Below, piece by piece: positions 1-7,591 of a stretch of 64,000 nucleotides of DNA (position 1 is the stretch's first letter; the number at the start of each line of letters is the position of its first letter). A program made the translations under genes and the position numbers. The DNA is from Streptomyces smyrnaeus (GTDB lineage: Bacteria; Actinomycetota; Actinomycetes; Streptomycetales; Streptomycetaceae). A model generated the notes under the pieces. That model was not told where the DNA came from. It worked only from the letters and a program-made list of their open reading frames with translations, and ran no database searches. Where the stretch lies: assembly GCF_017676345.1 (NCBI RefSeq), contig NZ_JAFFZM010000028.1:1-64000 (forward strand), in the 5' to 3' direction.

Positions 1-12
1 GGGGAGCCCGTC

Positions 13-699
13 ATGAACCAGCCGGCACCACTCGCGGGCTACGCGCCCGCTCCCGTGGCAGCACGTATGCAGAACCACGGGTCCCACATGGTCAAGGTGG
101 CCATGCAGTCGGGCCGGGACCTGTTCGCCCGGCCCGGCTCGATGGTCGCCTACGAGGGCTTCGTGCAGTACGAGGCCAATCCGCCCGCCGTCCGCCAGAT
201 GGCCTCGCAGTGGCTGACCGGCGAGCAGAACCCGCTGATGCTCTGCCGCGGCGACGGCCTGCTCTATCTGGCCGACTACGGCGCCGACGTGGTGTGCGTC
301 AATCTCAACGAGGAGTCGCTTTCGGTCAACGGCACCAACCTCCTCGCCTTCGACGCCCACCTGCAGTGGGGCGTCGAGCGGGTCAAGGGGCTCGCCAAGT
401 TCGCGGGCCAGGGACTGTTCAACGTCGGCATCCGCGGTACCGGCTGGGTCGCCCTGACCTCGCGCGGCACCCCGGTGGTCGTCGACTGCGGGCACGGTGA
501 GGACGAGACGTATGTGGACCCGGACGCGCTGGTGGCCTGGTCCAGCGGTCTGAAGATGAAGGGCAAGCGCAGCATGAAGGCCGGGGCACTCATCGGCCGG
601 GGCAGCGGTGAGGCGTACCAGATCGCGTTCTCCGGGCAGGGCTTCGTGGTCGTCCAGCCGAGCGAGGACAGCACGGACCGCATCCGGGTCCGGGGCTGA
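13..699 (+). CDS. AIM24 family protein (first of two)
   Basis: A 228-residue protein of the AIM24 family, a beta-strand-rich jelly-roll-like fold of unknown biochemical role that is common in Streptomyces. The sequence shows the family pattern of G-rich short strands: GMVAYEG-type near the N-terminus (GSMVAYEG), then GLLYLADYG, FAGQGLFN and GWVALTSRG blocks, ending in VQPSE. The ATG is preceded by GGGGAG at 7 nt, which fixes the start. The next gene begins 31 bp downstream on the same strand and encodes a second AIM24 protein with the same blocks, so the pair is probably one operon that may start left of the window. No signal peptide or membrane segment is visible. The family assignment is firm; the function is unknown. 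Confidence 0.88.
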   Translation: MNQPAPLAGYAPAPVAARMQNHGSHMVKVAMQSGRDLFARPGSMVAYEGFVQYEANPPAVRQMASQWLTGEQNPLMLCRGDGLLYLADYGADVVCVNLNEESLSVNGTNLLAFDAHLQWGVERVKGLAKFAGQGLFNVGIRGTGWVALTSRGTPVVVDCGHGEDETYVDPDALVAWSSGLKMKGKRSMKAGALIGRGSGEAYQIAFSGQGFVVVQPSEDSTDRIRVRG

Positions 700-730
700 C
701 GGGAAGCCGACGGGGAAAGGGAGAACAGCC

Positions 731-1483
731 GTGCAGAGTACGCTCTTCGGATACGCCGAGGTCCAGACGCAGGACCGCTACGCGGTGCAGAATCCGCAAC
801 TGCTGCGGGTGCAGCTGACCGGTCACGACGATGTGCTGGCCCGCAAGGGCGCCATGGTCGCCTACCAGGGGCTGCTGGAGTTCGACGCCGAGTTCCAGGG
901 GCAGGGCCGGCGCCGGGGCCCGGCCCGCGAGCAGCTGCCGCTGATGCGCTGCTCCGGTCAGGGGACGGTCTTCCTCGCCAATCTGGCGCAGTACGTGCAT
1001 GTGGTGGACGTCGACCGCGACGGCCTCACCGTCGACGCCTCGTACGTCCTGGCCATGGACTCCACCCTGCACCACGAGATCATCTCCGTGGACAGCCAGT
1101 TCGGCATCTCCGGCACCGGTGCCTACAACCTCAACATCACCGGTCAGGGCAAGGTGGCGCTGATGACCTCGGGCCAGCCGCTGCTGCTGGACGTCACCCC
1201 GGACACCTACGTCAACGCCGACGCGGACGCGGTCGTCGCCTGGTCCACCGGTCTGCGCGTCCAGATGCAGGCCCAGACCTCCTCCCAGGGCGTCTGGCGC
1301 CGCCGCGGCAGCACCGGCGAGGGCTGGGAGCTCTCCTTCATGGGCCAGGGCTATGCCCTCGTCCAGCCCAGCGAGCTGCTCCCGCCGCAGAACGCCCAGA
1401 TCGGCGGCGGCCTGGCCGCCCAGTACGGCATGGGCGGCCAGGGCGCCCGCGGCCAGAACCAGGGCAACATCTTCAGCAACTGA
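731..1483 (+). CDS. AIM24 family protein (second of two)
   Basis: A 250-residue AIM24-family protein, paralogous to the preceding gene. Shared landmarks in the same order are KGAMVAYQGLLEF, a GQGTVFLA strand, FGISGTGAYNLNITGQG and a closing GQGYALVQPSE. The open frame runs further upstream, but the GTG at 731 follows GGGAGAACAGCC and gives a protein beginning QSTLFGYAEVQ, similar in length to the family, so I prefer it. The C-terminal 25 residues are Gly/Gln/Ala-rich and look disordered. A long perfect hairpin follows 17 bp after the stop, so the operon probably ends here. Function unknown. Confidence 0.87.
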   Translation: MQSTLFGYAEVQTQDRYAVQNPQLLRVQLTGHDDVLARKGAMVAYQGLLEFDAEFQGQGRRRGPAREQLPLMRCSGQGTVFLANLAQYVHVVDVDRDGLTVDASYVLAMDSTLHHEIISVDSQFGISGTGAYNLNITGQGKVALMTSGQPLLLDVTPDTYVNADADAVVAWSTGLRVQMQAQTSSQGVWRRRGSTGEGWELSFMGQGYALVQPSELLPPQNAQIGGGLAAQYGMGGQGARGQNQGNIFSN

Positions 1484-1500
1484 GGGTCTGCCACTCATGG

Positions 1501-1532
1501 TGAAGGGGGCCGGTGACCACCGGCCCCCTTCA
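1501..1532. terminator. Rho-independent-type terminator after the AIM24 pair
   Basis: A perfect 15-bp inverted repeat with a two-base centre (arms TGAAGGGGGCCGGTG and its complement) lies 17 bp after the second AIM24 stop. There is no U-tract, as is usual in Streptomyces. Confidence 0.75.
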
Positions 1533-1690
1533 CCCGTAGTTCTTGAGCCTCAATGCCTCTTCCGTCGTATCCAGCCACTTCTTGTAGGACGGCACCGAGG
1601 CCAGTACGGCAAGGCTCACCTCGTCCGCGAGCTGAGGAAGTAGTCACCCGGGTCGGGCCGCCGCGCCTTCTGAAGGTGTCGAGCTGAATC
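1530..1690 (-). pseudogene. Possible remnant of a coding gene
   Basis: On the minus strand a frame ending at the TGA at 1530-1532 reads like real protein for about 36 residues (LADEVSLAVLASVPSYKKWL, then DTTEEALRLKNYG). It is closed upstream by an in-frame stop near 1644. The neighbouring frame carries on with GDYF, so a frameshift is likely. There is no start codon with a ribosome site. I cannot name the family. It lies next to an orphan DUF397 gene, so this may be debris from a rearranged regulatory locus. Confidence 0.25.
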
Positions 1691-1927
1691 ATGAGCGATA
1701 TTCCTGTGCTACTCAGTGGATCAAAGCGAGGGAATCGCTCGGCGGTAGCGGTTCCCGCCTTGCGCACCAGCAGCTACAGCGACGACCGCGACGAGTGCGT
1801 CGAGGTCGCCACCAACCTCCCCCGCACCGTCCCCGTACGGGACACCAAACAGCGGCTGGACGCGGACCGGCCCACGCTCGTGTTCGGGTACGAGGCGTGG
1901 GCACGGTTTGTCGGTCACATCAGGTAG
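1691..1927 (+). CDS. DUF397 domain protein
   Basis: A 78-residue protein whose second half matches the DUF397 pattern: SSYSDDRDECVEVA, then VPVRDTK, then a hydrophobic strand TLVFGYEAWARFV. In Streptomyces such proteins normally sit beside an XRE-type helix-turn-helix regulator and modulate it; BldB is a related type. No such regulator gene is next to it here; the upstream 200 bp holds only a short broken minus-strand frame. The canonical Trp before the SSYS motif is replaced by Arg-Thr. No clear Shine-Dalgarno is seen, so the exact start is uncertain. It ends 12 bp before the stop of the converging DoxX gene. Confidence 0.7.
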   Translation: MSDIPVLLSGSKRGNRSAVAVPALRTSSYSDDRDECVEVATNLPRTVPVRDTKQRLDADRPTLVFGYEAWARFVGHIR

Positions 1928-1939
1928 GGCCTGACGGAG

Positions 1940-2374
1940 TCACCGGCGCAGACGGCGGAGAAGTTGGGCGGTGTGGGCGCGGCGGGAGCGGGCGATGTAG
2001 GCGAGGAGAGCGGACACCAGGGCGGTCGTGATCACGGCCTCAGGGGCTTCGAGCACGGTCAGATTGAAGACGGTGGCGCCGACCATCAGTCCGATGAAGG
2101 CCAGTGCGGCGGCCCCGGAGAGGATCGGTACCAGCAGGGCGACGGCACCCAGGACCTCCAGCGAGCCGACGGTGTACATGAACCAGTCGCCCCAGCCGAT
2201 CTTGTCGAAGGGCTCCACTGCGGCCTCGGCCCGGAACAGCTTGGGCGCTCCGCTGGCCGCGCCGAGGAAGAGGGCGAGCAGCACGGTGAGGACCTTCGCC
2301 GCGATCTCGCTGCGCCGGCGGCGGGCGCCCTCTCCTGCGGCGGCAACGGGGGCGGCGGCACAGGTCTCGGTCAT
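1940..2374 (-). CDS. DoxX family membrane protein
   Basis: A 144-residue integral membrane protein of the DoxX-like family. Four hydrophobic segments are visible: VLTVLLALFLGAASGAPKLF, then FMYTVGSLEVLGAVALLVPI, then AALAFIGLMVGATVFNL, then AVITTALVSALLAYIA. The motif GAPKL after the first helix is typical. The C-terminus is Arg-rich and probably cytoplasmic. The ATG at 2374 has AAGGAG at 7 nt; an in-frame ATG at 2389 lacks this. DoxX relatives act in membrane redox or thiol chemistry, but the role of this one cannot be told from sequence. It is divergent from the MBL-fold gene, sharing a 105-bp intergenic region. Confidence 0.85.
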   Translation of the reverse strand: MTETCAAAPVAAAGEGARRRRSEIAAKVLTVLLALFLGAASGAPKLFRAEAAVEPFDKIGWGDWFMYTVGSLEVLGAVALLVPILSGAAALAFIGLMVGATVFNLTVLEAPEAVITTALVSALLAYIARSRRAHTAQLLRRLRR

Positions 2375-2422
2375 CGCGGTCTCCTTCATGGGGTGTGATG
2401 CGGCTCTTGCAAGGACAGACCG

Positions 2423-2479
2423 CCCTCGGCACAGGAACTCATCGGTGCTGACCAAACTCCGCACTGGATAATCGAACGC
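2423..2479 (+). promoter_or_regulatory. Possible promoter of the MBL-fold hydrolase gene
   Basis: In the 105 bp between the divergent DoxX and MBL-fold genes, a GATAAT-like hexamer lies just 12 bp before the ATG at 2480, with a CTGACC hexamer about 16 bp further upstream. If used, the transcript would be nearly leaderless, which fits the lack of a clear ribosome site. This is a weak call by eye. Confidence 0.25.
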
Positions 2480-3451
2480 ATGGCACTCTCTCCTTCCTCC
2501 CTTCGTGTACTCGGTGACGGTCTGTATCTCTGGAAGCCGCCGCAGCGCGGATGGGGGCTCGCCAACTGCGGGCTGCTGGTGGGGGACGGAGAGGGGCTGT
2601 GGATCGATACGCCGTACGACCGGCCGCTGGCCGAGTCGTTCCGCGCGGCGTCCCGTCAGGTGCTGGGCGGCGGTGAGCCGGCGCGGATCGCGGTCACCCA
2701 TGCCAACGGGGACCATTTGTGGGGTGCCGACGTACTGCCGGGTGCCGAAGTGATCGCCACCCGTGAGGCCCGGCACCACATCGAGGTGGAGCCGAGTCCG
2801 CAGCAGATGCGGGAGTTGATCGAGGGGACGGGCCGGCAGTCGCCGGTCGGCAGTTATCTCGCCGAACACTTCGGGCACTTCGACTGGTCCCGTACCCGGG
2901 TCGTCGCGCCGACGACCGTGTTCGAGGGGGAGCTGGAGCTGACCGTGGGCGGGCATCCGGTGGTGCTGACCAGCCTGCCGTCCGCGCACACCACCGGGGA
3001 TCTGGTCGTTCAGCTGCCCGACCACGGCACCGTGTTCACCGGCGACATCGTCTTCGCCTCGACGCCCGAGGAGCCCGGCGACCATGCGGTGCACTGGGCG
3101 GGGCCGTTGGAGAATGTCATCCAGGCGTGCGAGAGGGTGCTGGCCGGCGGGGCCGAGACGATCGTGCCGGGGCACGGACCCGTGCTCGACCCGGCGGGGC
3201 TGCGCTCGCACGTCGGCTATCTCGAACACGTACGAGAGCGGGCGCACGAGTTGCACGCGCGCGGGGTGTCCGCCGTCGAGGCGGCACGCGCGATAGCCGA
3301 GGAAGGCCGGTGGCCCGAGCTCGGGCTGGTGGAGCGGCTGGTGGTGACCGTCGGCACCGAGTACCGGCATCTGGACGGTACGGACCCCGAGCCGATAGCC
3401 GCCGTACTGCCCGAAATGGTGGCCTTCGCCGACCAGCGGCGTCCGGCCTGA
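2480..3451 (+). CDS. MBL-fold metallo-hydrolase
   Basis: A 323-residue metallo-beta-lactamase-fold protein. The metal-binding signature reads THANGDHLWG rather than the usual THxHxDH, so the second His of motif one is Asn. Downstream elements are present: LPSAHTTGDLVV, FTGDIVFAS (metal-bridging Asp) and VPGHGPV. The substitution is shared by a known subset of MBL-fold enzymes, so it need not be inactive. The N-terminal strand LRVLGDGLYLWKPP and the C-terminal helical part are typical of stand-alone hydrolases of the glyoxalase-II-like group. It is convergent with gatB across a strong hairpin. The substrate is unknown. Confidence 0.88.
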   Translation: MALSPSSLRVLGDGLYLWKPPQRGWGLANCGLLVGDGEGLWIDTPYDRPLAESFRAASRQVLGGGEPARIAVTHANGDHLWGADVLPGAEVIATREARHHIEVEPSPQQMRELIEGTGRQSPVGSYLAEHFGHFDWSRTRVVAPTTVFEGELELTVGGHPVVLTSLPSAHTTGDLVVQLPDHGTVFTGDIVFASTPEEPGDHAVHWAGPLENVIQACERVLAGGAETIVPGHGPVLDPAGLRSHVGYLEHVRERAHELHARGVSAVEAARAIAEEGRWPELGLVERLVVTVGTEYRHLDGTDPEPIAAVLPEMVAFADQRRPA

Positions 3452-3497
3452 GAGCACGGGTGGGGTACCGGAACGATCCGGTACCCCACCCGTGCTC
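3452..3497. terminator. Bidirectional terminator hairpin
   Basis: A 20-bp perfect inverted repeat (arm GAGCACGGGTGGGGTACCGG, six-base loop) starts directly after the MBL-fold stop codon. It sits between convergent genes and can serve both this gene and gatB. Confidence 0.8.
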
Positions 3498-3573
3498 ATT
3501 CAGCAGGGCTCACGCCGACGAGGCGTCACCCCCGCGAGGGCGCAGCCCCGCGAGGCCTCAGCCCCTTGAGGCG

Positions 3574-5082
3574 TCAGCCCTCCACGCCCAGCTTCTCCAG
3601 GATCATCTCGCGGGCGCGGGCCGCGTCAGCCTGACCCCTGGTGGCCTTCATGACGGCGCCGACCAGCGCACCGGCAGCCTGGATCTTGCCGCCGCGCACC
3701 TTCTCGGCGATGTCCGGGTTGCCGGCGATGGCCTCGTCCACGGCCGTACCGAGCGCGCCCTCGTCGGAGACGATCTTGAGGCCGCGCTTCTCGACGACCT
3801 CGTCCGGGCCGCCCTCACCGGCCAGCACGCCCTCGATGGTCTGCCGGGCGAGCTTGTCGTTCAGCGAGCCCTCGGCGACCAGCGCGCAGATCCGGGCGAC
3901 CTGCTCGGGGGTGATGGGCAGTGCGGTCAGCTCGACGCCGTCCTCGTTGGCACGGCGGGCCAGCTCGCCCATCCACCACTTGCGTGCCTGGTCGGCGGGC
4001 GCGCCCGCGTCCACGGTGGCAACGATCGGGTCGACCGCACCCGCGTTGAGCACCGACTGCATCTCGTGCTCGGAGATGCCCCACTCCTCGCGCAGCCGCA
4101 TCCGCCGCACCCGGGGCAGCTCCGGGAGCGTGCCGCGCAGCTCCTCGACCCACTCGCGCGAGGGCGCGACGGGCACCAGGTCGGGCTCGGGGAAGTAGCG
4201 GTAGTCCTCCGCCTCCTCCTTGACCCGGCCCGAGGTGGTGGAGCCGTCGTCCTCGTGGAAGTGCCGGGTCTCCTGGATGATCGTGCCGCCGGACGAGAGC
4301 ACGGCGGCGTGCCGCTGGATCTCGAACCGGGCCGCACGCTCGACGCTGCGCAGCGAGTTGACGTTCTTCGTCTCGCTGCGGGTGCCGAACTTCTCGGTGC
4401 CCCGGGGGCGCAGCGAGAGGTTGACGTCGCAGCGCATCTGGCCCATCTCCATCCGGGCCTCGGAGACGCCGAGCGCCTTGATGAGCTCGCGCAGCTCGGC
4501 GACGTACGCCTTGGCGACCTCGGGGGCCCGTTCGCCGGCGCCCACGATCGGCTTGGTGACGATCTCGATGAGCGGGATGCCGGCGCGGTTGTAGTCCAGC
4601 AGCGAGTGCGAGGCGCCGTGGATACGCCCGGTCGCCCCGCCCACGTGGGTGGACTTGCCGGTGTCCTCCTCCATATGGGCGCGCTCGATCTCGACGCGGA
4701 AGACCTCGCCGTCCTCCAGCTGGACGTCCAGATAGCCGTCGAAGGCGATCGGCTCGTCGTACTGGGAGGTCTGGAAGTTCTTCGGCATGTCCGGATAGAA
4801 GTAGTTCTTCCGGGCGAAGCGGCACCAGTCGGCGATCCGGCAGTTGAGCGCGAGGCCGATACGGATGGCGGACTCCACGCCCGCCTTGTTGACGACGGGC
4901 AGCGCGCCGGGCAGGCCCAGACAGGTCGGGCAGACCTGGCTGTTGGCCTCGGCGCCCAGCTCGGTCGAGCAGCCGCAGAACATCTTGGTCCTGGTGCCGA
5001 GCTCGACGTGGACCTCGAGGCCCATCACGGGGTCGTAGGAGGCCAGCGCCTCGTCGTACGACACCAGTTCGGTGACGGTCAC
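3574..5082 (-). CDS. gatB: Asp-tRNA(Asn)/Glu-tRNA(Gln) amidotransferase subunit B
   Basis: GatB, the 502-residue kinase/tRNA-binding subunit of the GatCAB amidotransferase, which converts misacylated Glu-tRNA(Gln) or Asp-tRNA(Asn) to the amidated forms in the cytoplasm. Visible landmarks are MGLEVHVELGT, the Zn ligands in MFCGCSTEL and QVCPTCLGLPG, KNYFYPDMPKNFQTSQYD, DYNRAGIPLIEIV, and the C-terminal YqeY-like helical domain ending MILEKLG. The length is normal. The start ATG is preceded by GAAAGG about 6 nt upstream. It is the last gene of gatC-gatA-(80-residue membrane protein)-gatB, 32 bp after the small gene. Confidence 0.97.
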   Translation of the reverse strand: MTVTELVSYDEALASYDPVMGLEVHVELGTRTKMFCGCSTELGAEANSQVCPTCLGLPGALPVVNKAGVESAIRIGLALNCRIADWCRFARKNYFYPDMPKNFQTSQYDEPIAFDGYLDVQLEDGEVFRVEIERAHMEEDTGKSTHVGGATGRIHGASHSLLDYNRAGIPLIEIVTKPIVGAGERAPEVAKAYVAELRELIKALGVSEARMEMGQMRCDVNLSLRPRGTEKFGTRSETKNVNSLRSVERAARFEIQRHAAVLSSGGTIIQETRHFHEDDGSTTSGRVKEEAEDYRYFPEPDLVPVAPSREWVEELRGTLPELPRVRRMRLREEWGISEHEMQSVLNAGAVDPIVATVDAGAPADQARKWWMGELARRANEDGVELTALPITPEQVARICALVAEGSLNDKLARQTIEGVLAGEGGPDEVVEKRGLKIVSDEGALGTAVDEAIAGNPDIAEKVRGGKIQAAGALVGAVMKATRGQADAARAREMILEKLGVEG

Positions 5083-5114
5083 GGAAAACTTACCTTTCTG
5101 CCCTCTGCCCCGCG

Positions 5115-5357
5115 TCAGTCGGAGAGGATGTCGTCGCTGTCCAGGCGCCGCAGCTCGCGTACGAGCAGCACCACACCCGTGACGATGCCTGCCGCGGAGA
5201 CCGCCACATCGATCAGCTGCAGCGTGTCCCCTTCCTTCTTGGCCTCCTTGGCGCGCTTGACGGTGCCGGGGACGCCGATGAGCGACGTGGCGATCGAGAA
5301 GTAGAGCCCGGTCCTGGACTTCTTGAACCCCTTGGCCTTCTGCAGCTTCGAACTCAC
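5115..5357 (-). CDS. Small membrane protein inside the gat operon
   Basis: An 80-residue protein of unknown function. It starts at a GTG overlapping the gatA stop (GTGA), so it is translationally coupled to gatA. The N-terminus is basic (SSKLQKAKGFKKSRTG) followed by two moderately hydrophobic stretches, LYFSIATSLIGV and IDVAVSAAGIVTGVVLLV, with a charged KRAKEAKKEG linker. The tail is acidic (DSDDILSD). The pattern suggests one firm and one possible membrane helix. Longer upstream starts run into gatA and are less likely. Position between gatA and gatB is, as far as I recall, conserved in Streptomyces, which argues for a real gene. No link with amidotransferase activity is proven. Confidence 0.82.
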   Translation of the reverse strand: MSSKLQKAKGFKKSRTGLYFSIATSLIGVPGTVKRAKEAKKEGDTLQLIDVAVSAAGIVTGVVLLVRELRRLDSDDILSD

Positions 5358-6850
5358 AGCGACGGTGCCTCCTCTAGCAGCGGGTGACCCCAACGTGCCT
5401 GGAAGGCGGCTTCCAGAGCCGCACCGACACGGTAGAGCCTGTCATCGGCCATGGCGGGGGCGACGATCTGCAGCCCCACCGGGAGCCCGTCCTCCGGCGC
5501 GAGCCCGCACGGGATGGACATGGCGGAGTTGCCCGCCAGGTTGGACGGGAGTGTGCATACGTCGGCGAGATACATCGCCATCGGGTCGTCGACGCGCTCG
5601 CCGATCGGGAAGGCGGTGGTGGGCGTGGTCGGTGAAACCACCACGTCCACCTGCTCGAACGCCTTCTCGAAGTCCCGGGTGATCAGCGTACGTACCTTCT
5701 GCGCCGAGCCGTAGTAGGCGTCGTAGTAGCCCGAGCTGAGCGCATAGGTGCCCAGCATGACGCGGCGCTTGACCTCGTCGCCGAAGCCGGCCTCGCGGGT
5801 CAGTGCCGTGACCTCCTCGGCCGAGTGGGTGCCGTCGTCCCCGACGCGCATGCCGTAGCGCATGGCGTCGAACCGGGCCAGGTTCGAGGAGCACTCGGAC
5901 GGGGCGATCAGGTAGTAGGCCGGCAGCGCCTTGGTGAACGACGGGCAGGACAGCTCCACGATCTCGGCGCCCAGCTCGCGCAGCAGCTCCACCGACTCGT
6001 CGAAGCGCTGCATCACCCCGGGCTGGTAGCCCTCGCCGCGGAACTCCTGCACGACACCGACGCGCATCCCCTCGGCGGAGCCGTTGCGGGCCGCCGCCAC
6101 GATGTCGGGCACCGGCTGGGCGATGGAGGTCGAGTCCTTCTCGTCGTGGCCCGCGATGACGCTGTGCAGCAGCGCCGTGTCCAGCACCGTGCGGGCACAC
6201 GGTCCGCCCTGGTCCAGGGAGGAGGAGAAGGCGATCATGCCGTAGCGGGAGACGCCGCCGTACGTCGGCTTCACGCCGACCGTGCCGGTGACCGCGGCCG
6301 GCTGGCGGATCGAGCCGCCGGTGTCCGTGCCGATGGCCAGCGGTGCCATGTAAGCGGCGAGCGAGGCGGCCGAGCCACCGCCGGAACCGCCCGGGATCCG
6401 GGTCAGGTCCCAGGGGTTGGCCGTCGGTCCGTACGCGCTGTTCTCGGTGGAGGACCCCATGGCGAACTCGTCCATGTTGGTCTTGCCGAGCAGGACGACG
6501 TCGGCGTCCTTGAGGCGCTTGGTGACCGTCGCGTCGTACGGCGGGATCCAGCCCTCCAGGATCTTCGACCCCGCGGTGGTCGGCACACCCTCGGTGGTGA
6601 ACAGGTCCTTGAGCGCGAGCGGTACGCCCGCCAGCGGGCCCAGCTTCTCGCCGCGCTCCCGCTTGGCGTCGACCTCGCGGGCCTGCGCGAGCGCCCCCTC
6701 GCGATCGACGTGGAGGAAGGCGTTGACCTTCTCGTCCACGGCCTCGATCCGGGCCAGGTGGGCCTCGGCCGCCTCGACGGCGGTGACCTCACCGCTTGCG
6801 ATCTTCGCCGCCAGTTCGGCGGCGGTCAGCTTGATCAGTTCACCGGCCAT
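5354..6850 (-). CDS. gatA: Asp-tRNA(Asn)/Glu-tRNA(Gln) amidotransferase subunit A
   Basis: GatA, the amidase-signature subunit that hydrolyses glutamine and passes ammonia to GatB. The Ser-cisSer-Lys machinery is visible: Lys in PLALKDLF, the Gly/Ser-rich IPGGSGGGSAASLA block and the TDTGGSIRQPAA nucleophile segment. About 498 residues from the ATG at 6850. That ATG has GGAG at 8 nt. A GTG at 6859 overlaps the gatC stop (GTGA) but its GGAG is directly adjacent, so the ATG is the better start. It follows gatC and precedes the small membrane-protein gene, all co-transcribed. Confidence 0.97.
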   Translation of the reverse strand: MAGELIKLTAAELAAKIASGEVTAVEAAEAHLARIEAVDEKVNAFLHVDREGALAQAREVDAKRERGEKLGPLAGVPLALKDLFTTEGVPTTAGSKILEGWIPPYDATVTKRLKDADVVLLGKTNMDEFAMGSSTENSAYGPTANPWDLTRIPGGSGGGSAASLAAYMAPLAIGTDTGGSIRQPAAVTGTVGVKPTYGGVSRYGMIAFSSSLDQGGPCARTVLDTALLHSVIAGHDEKDSTSIAQPVPDIVAAARNGSAEGMRVGVVQEFRGEGYQPGVMQRFDESVELLRELGAEIVELSCPSFTKALPAYYLIAPSECSSNLARFDAMRYGMRVGDDGTHSAEEVTALTREAGFGDEVKRRVMLGTYALSSGYYDAYYGSAQKVRTLITRDFEKAFEQVDVVVSPTTPTTAFPIGERVDDPMAMYLADVCTLPSNLAGNSAMSIPCGLAPEDGLPVGLQIVAPAMADDRLYRVGAALEAAFQARWGHPLLEEAPSL

Positions 6851-6855
6851 CCCGG

Positions 6856-7155
6856 TCACTCCTCTCCCAGGATCTGCGGCACCTTGAAACGCTGCTGCTC
6901 CTGCGCCGGGGCGCCGGAGAGCGCCTGCTGCGGGGTCAGCGACTCACGGACCTCGTCCGGTCGCATGACGTTGGTGAGCGGGAGCGGGTGGGAGGTCGGC
7001 GGTACGTCAGCGTCGTCGGCGACCTCGGAGACGGCGGCTACCGCGCCGATGATGTCGTCGAGCTGTCCGGCGAAGTGATCGAGCTCTTCGTCCTTCAGCT
7101 CCAGGCGCGCCAGCTTCGCGAGGTGGGCGACCTCCTCGCGCGAGATGCCAGGCAT
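6856..7155 (-). CDS. gatC: Asp-tRNA(Asn)/Glu-tRNA(Gln) amidotransferase subunit C
   Basis: GatC, 99 residues, the small belt-like subunit that stabilises the GatA-GatB complex. Typical features are the N-terminal ISREEVAHLAKLARLEL helix, the FAGQLDDII segment, and the C-terminal LRPDEV-type element (MRPDEVRESL) ending FKVPQILGEE. It is first in the gat operon. A short inverted repeat (CGCCCC arms, 7188-7207) lies 30 bp upstream in the 240-bp gap that separates it from the divergent peptide operon. Confidence 0.96.
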   Translation of the reverse strand: MPGISREEVAHLAKLARLELKDEELDHFAGQLDDIIGAVAAVSEVADDADVPPTSHPLPLTNVMRPDEVRESLTPQQALSGAPAQEQQRFKVPQILGEE

Positions 7156-7395
7156 GCAGCGGTCCTCTGGGTGAGTGTCGGATGGTCCGCCCCAATCCTA
7201 TGGGGCGCCTCCGACTGCCCGGGACTGGCTTTCGCGCCCGGGTCCCCCGACTCGGGACACACCGCCGTTCGCACCGGGGCGGGCGCGTCGCGCCTGGTCA
7301 GAGACGTTGCCTCTTGCCCGGAATGCCCCGAATTGCGCACTTATGGGTAGGCGCTCACGATAGAGGCTGTTCCCGAGAGGAAAAGGAGTGATCGT

Positions 7396-7581
7396 ATGCC
7401 TATGGATCGCACTGTCCAGCCCGACACCTCGGCGCTGGCCGCCGAAGTGGAAGACCTGATGAGCGCCCCCGAGCCGGACGGCGTCTTCCGCGACTCCCGC
7501 GAGTGCGCGGGCGCGGCCCTGCTGCTCGGCCTGCTGCTCGTCTCGCCCCCGACCCCCCGCCCCAAGACGGACACCAAGTGA
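7396..7581 (+). CDS. 61-residue peptide heading an uncharacterised operon
   Basis: A 61-residue peptide of unknown function. The ATG has a very strong AAAAGGAG at 7 nt, so this is a real gene. The first 36 residues are acidic and helical-looking (SALAAEVEDLMSAPEPDG), leader-like. They are followed by one Cys (37), a hydrophobic core AGAALLLGLLLV and a polar Pro/Thr tail (SPPTPRPKTDTK). The hydrophobic run is too short and too far from the N-terminus to be a signal peptide. The next gene follows after 10 bp and four coupled genes follow. It could be a RiPP-like precursor, a small membrane-associated subunit or a regulatory peptide; no known modifying enzyme is adjacent. Confidence 0.75.
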   Translation: MPMDRTVQPDTSALAAEVEDLMSAPEPDGVFRDSRECAGAALLLGLLLVSPPTPRPKTDTK

Positions 7582-7591
7582 GGGGGCCGTC

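Noticed and set aside
3127..5304. 725-residue plus-strand frame over gatB
   Set aside because: It is a shadow of gatB and lacks any family motif or ribosome site.
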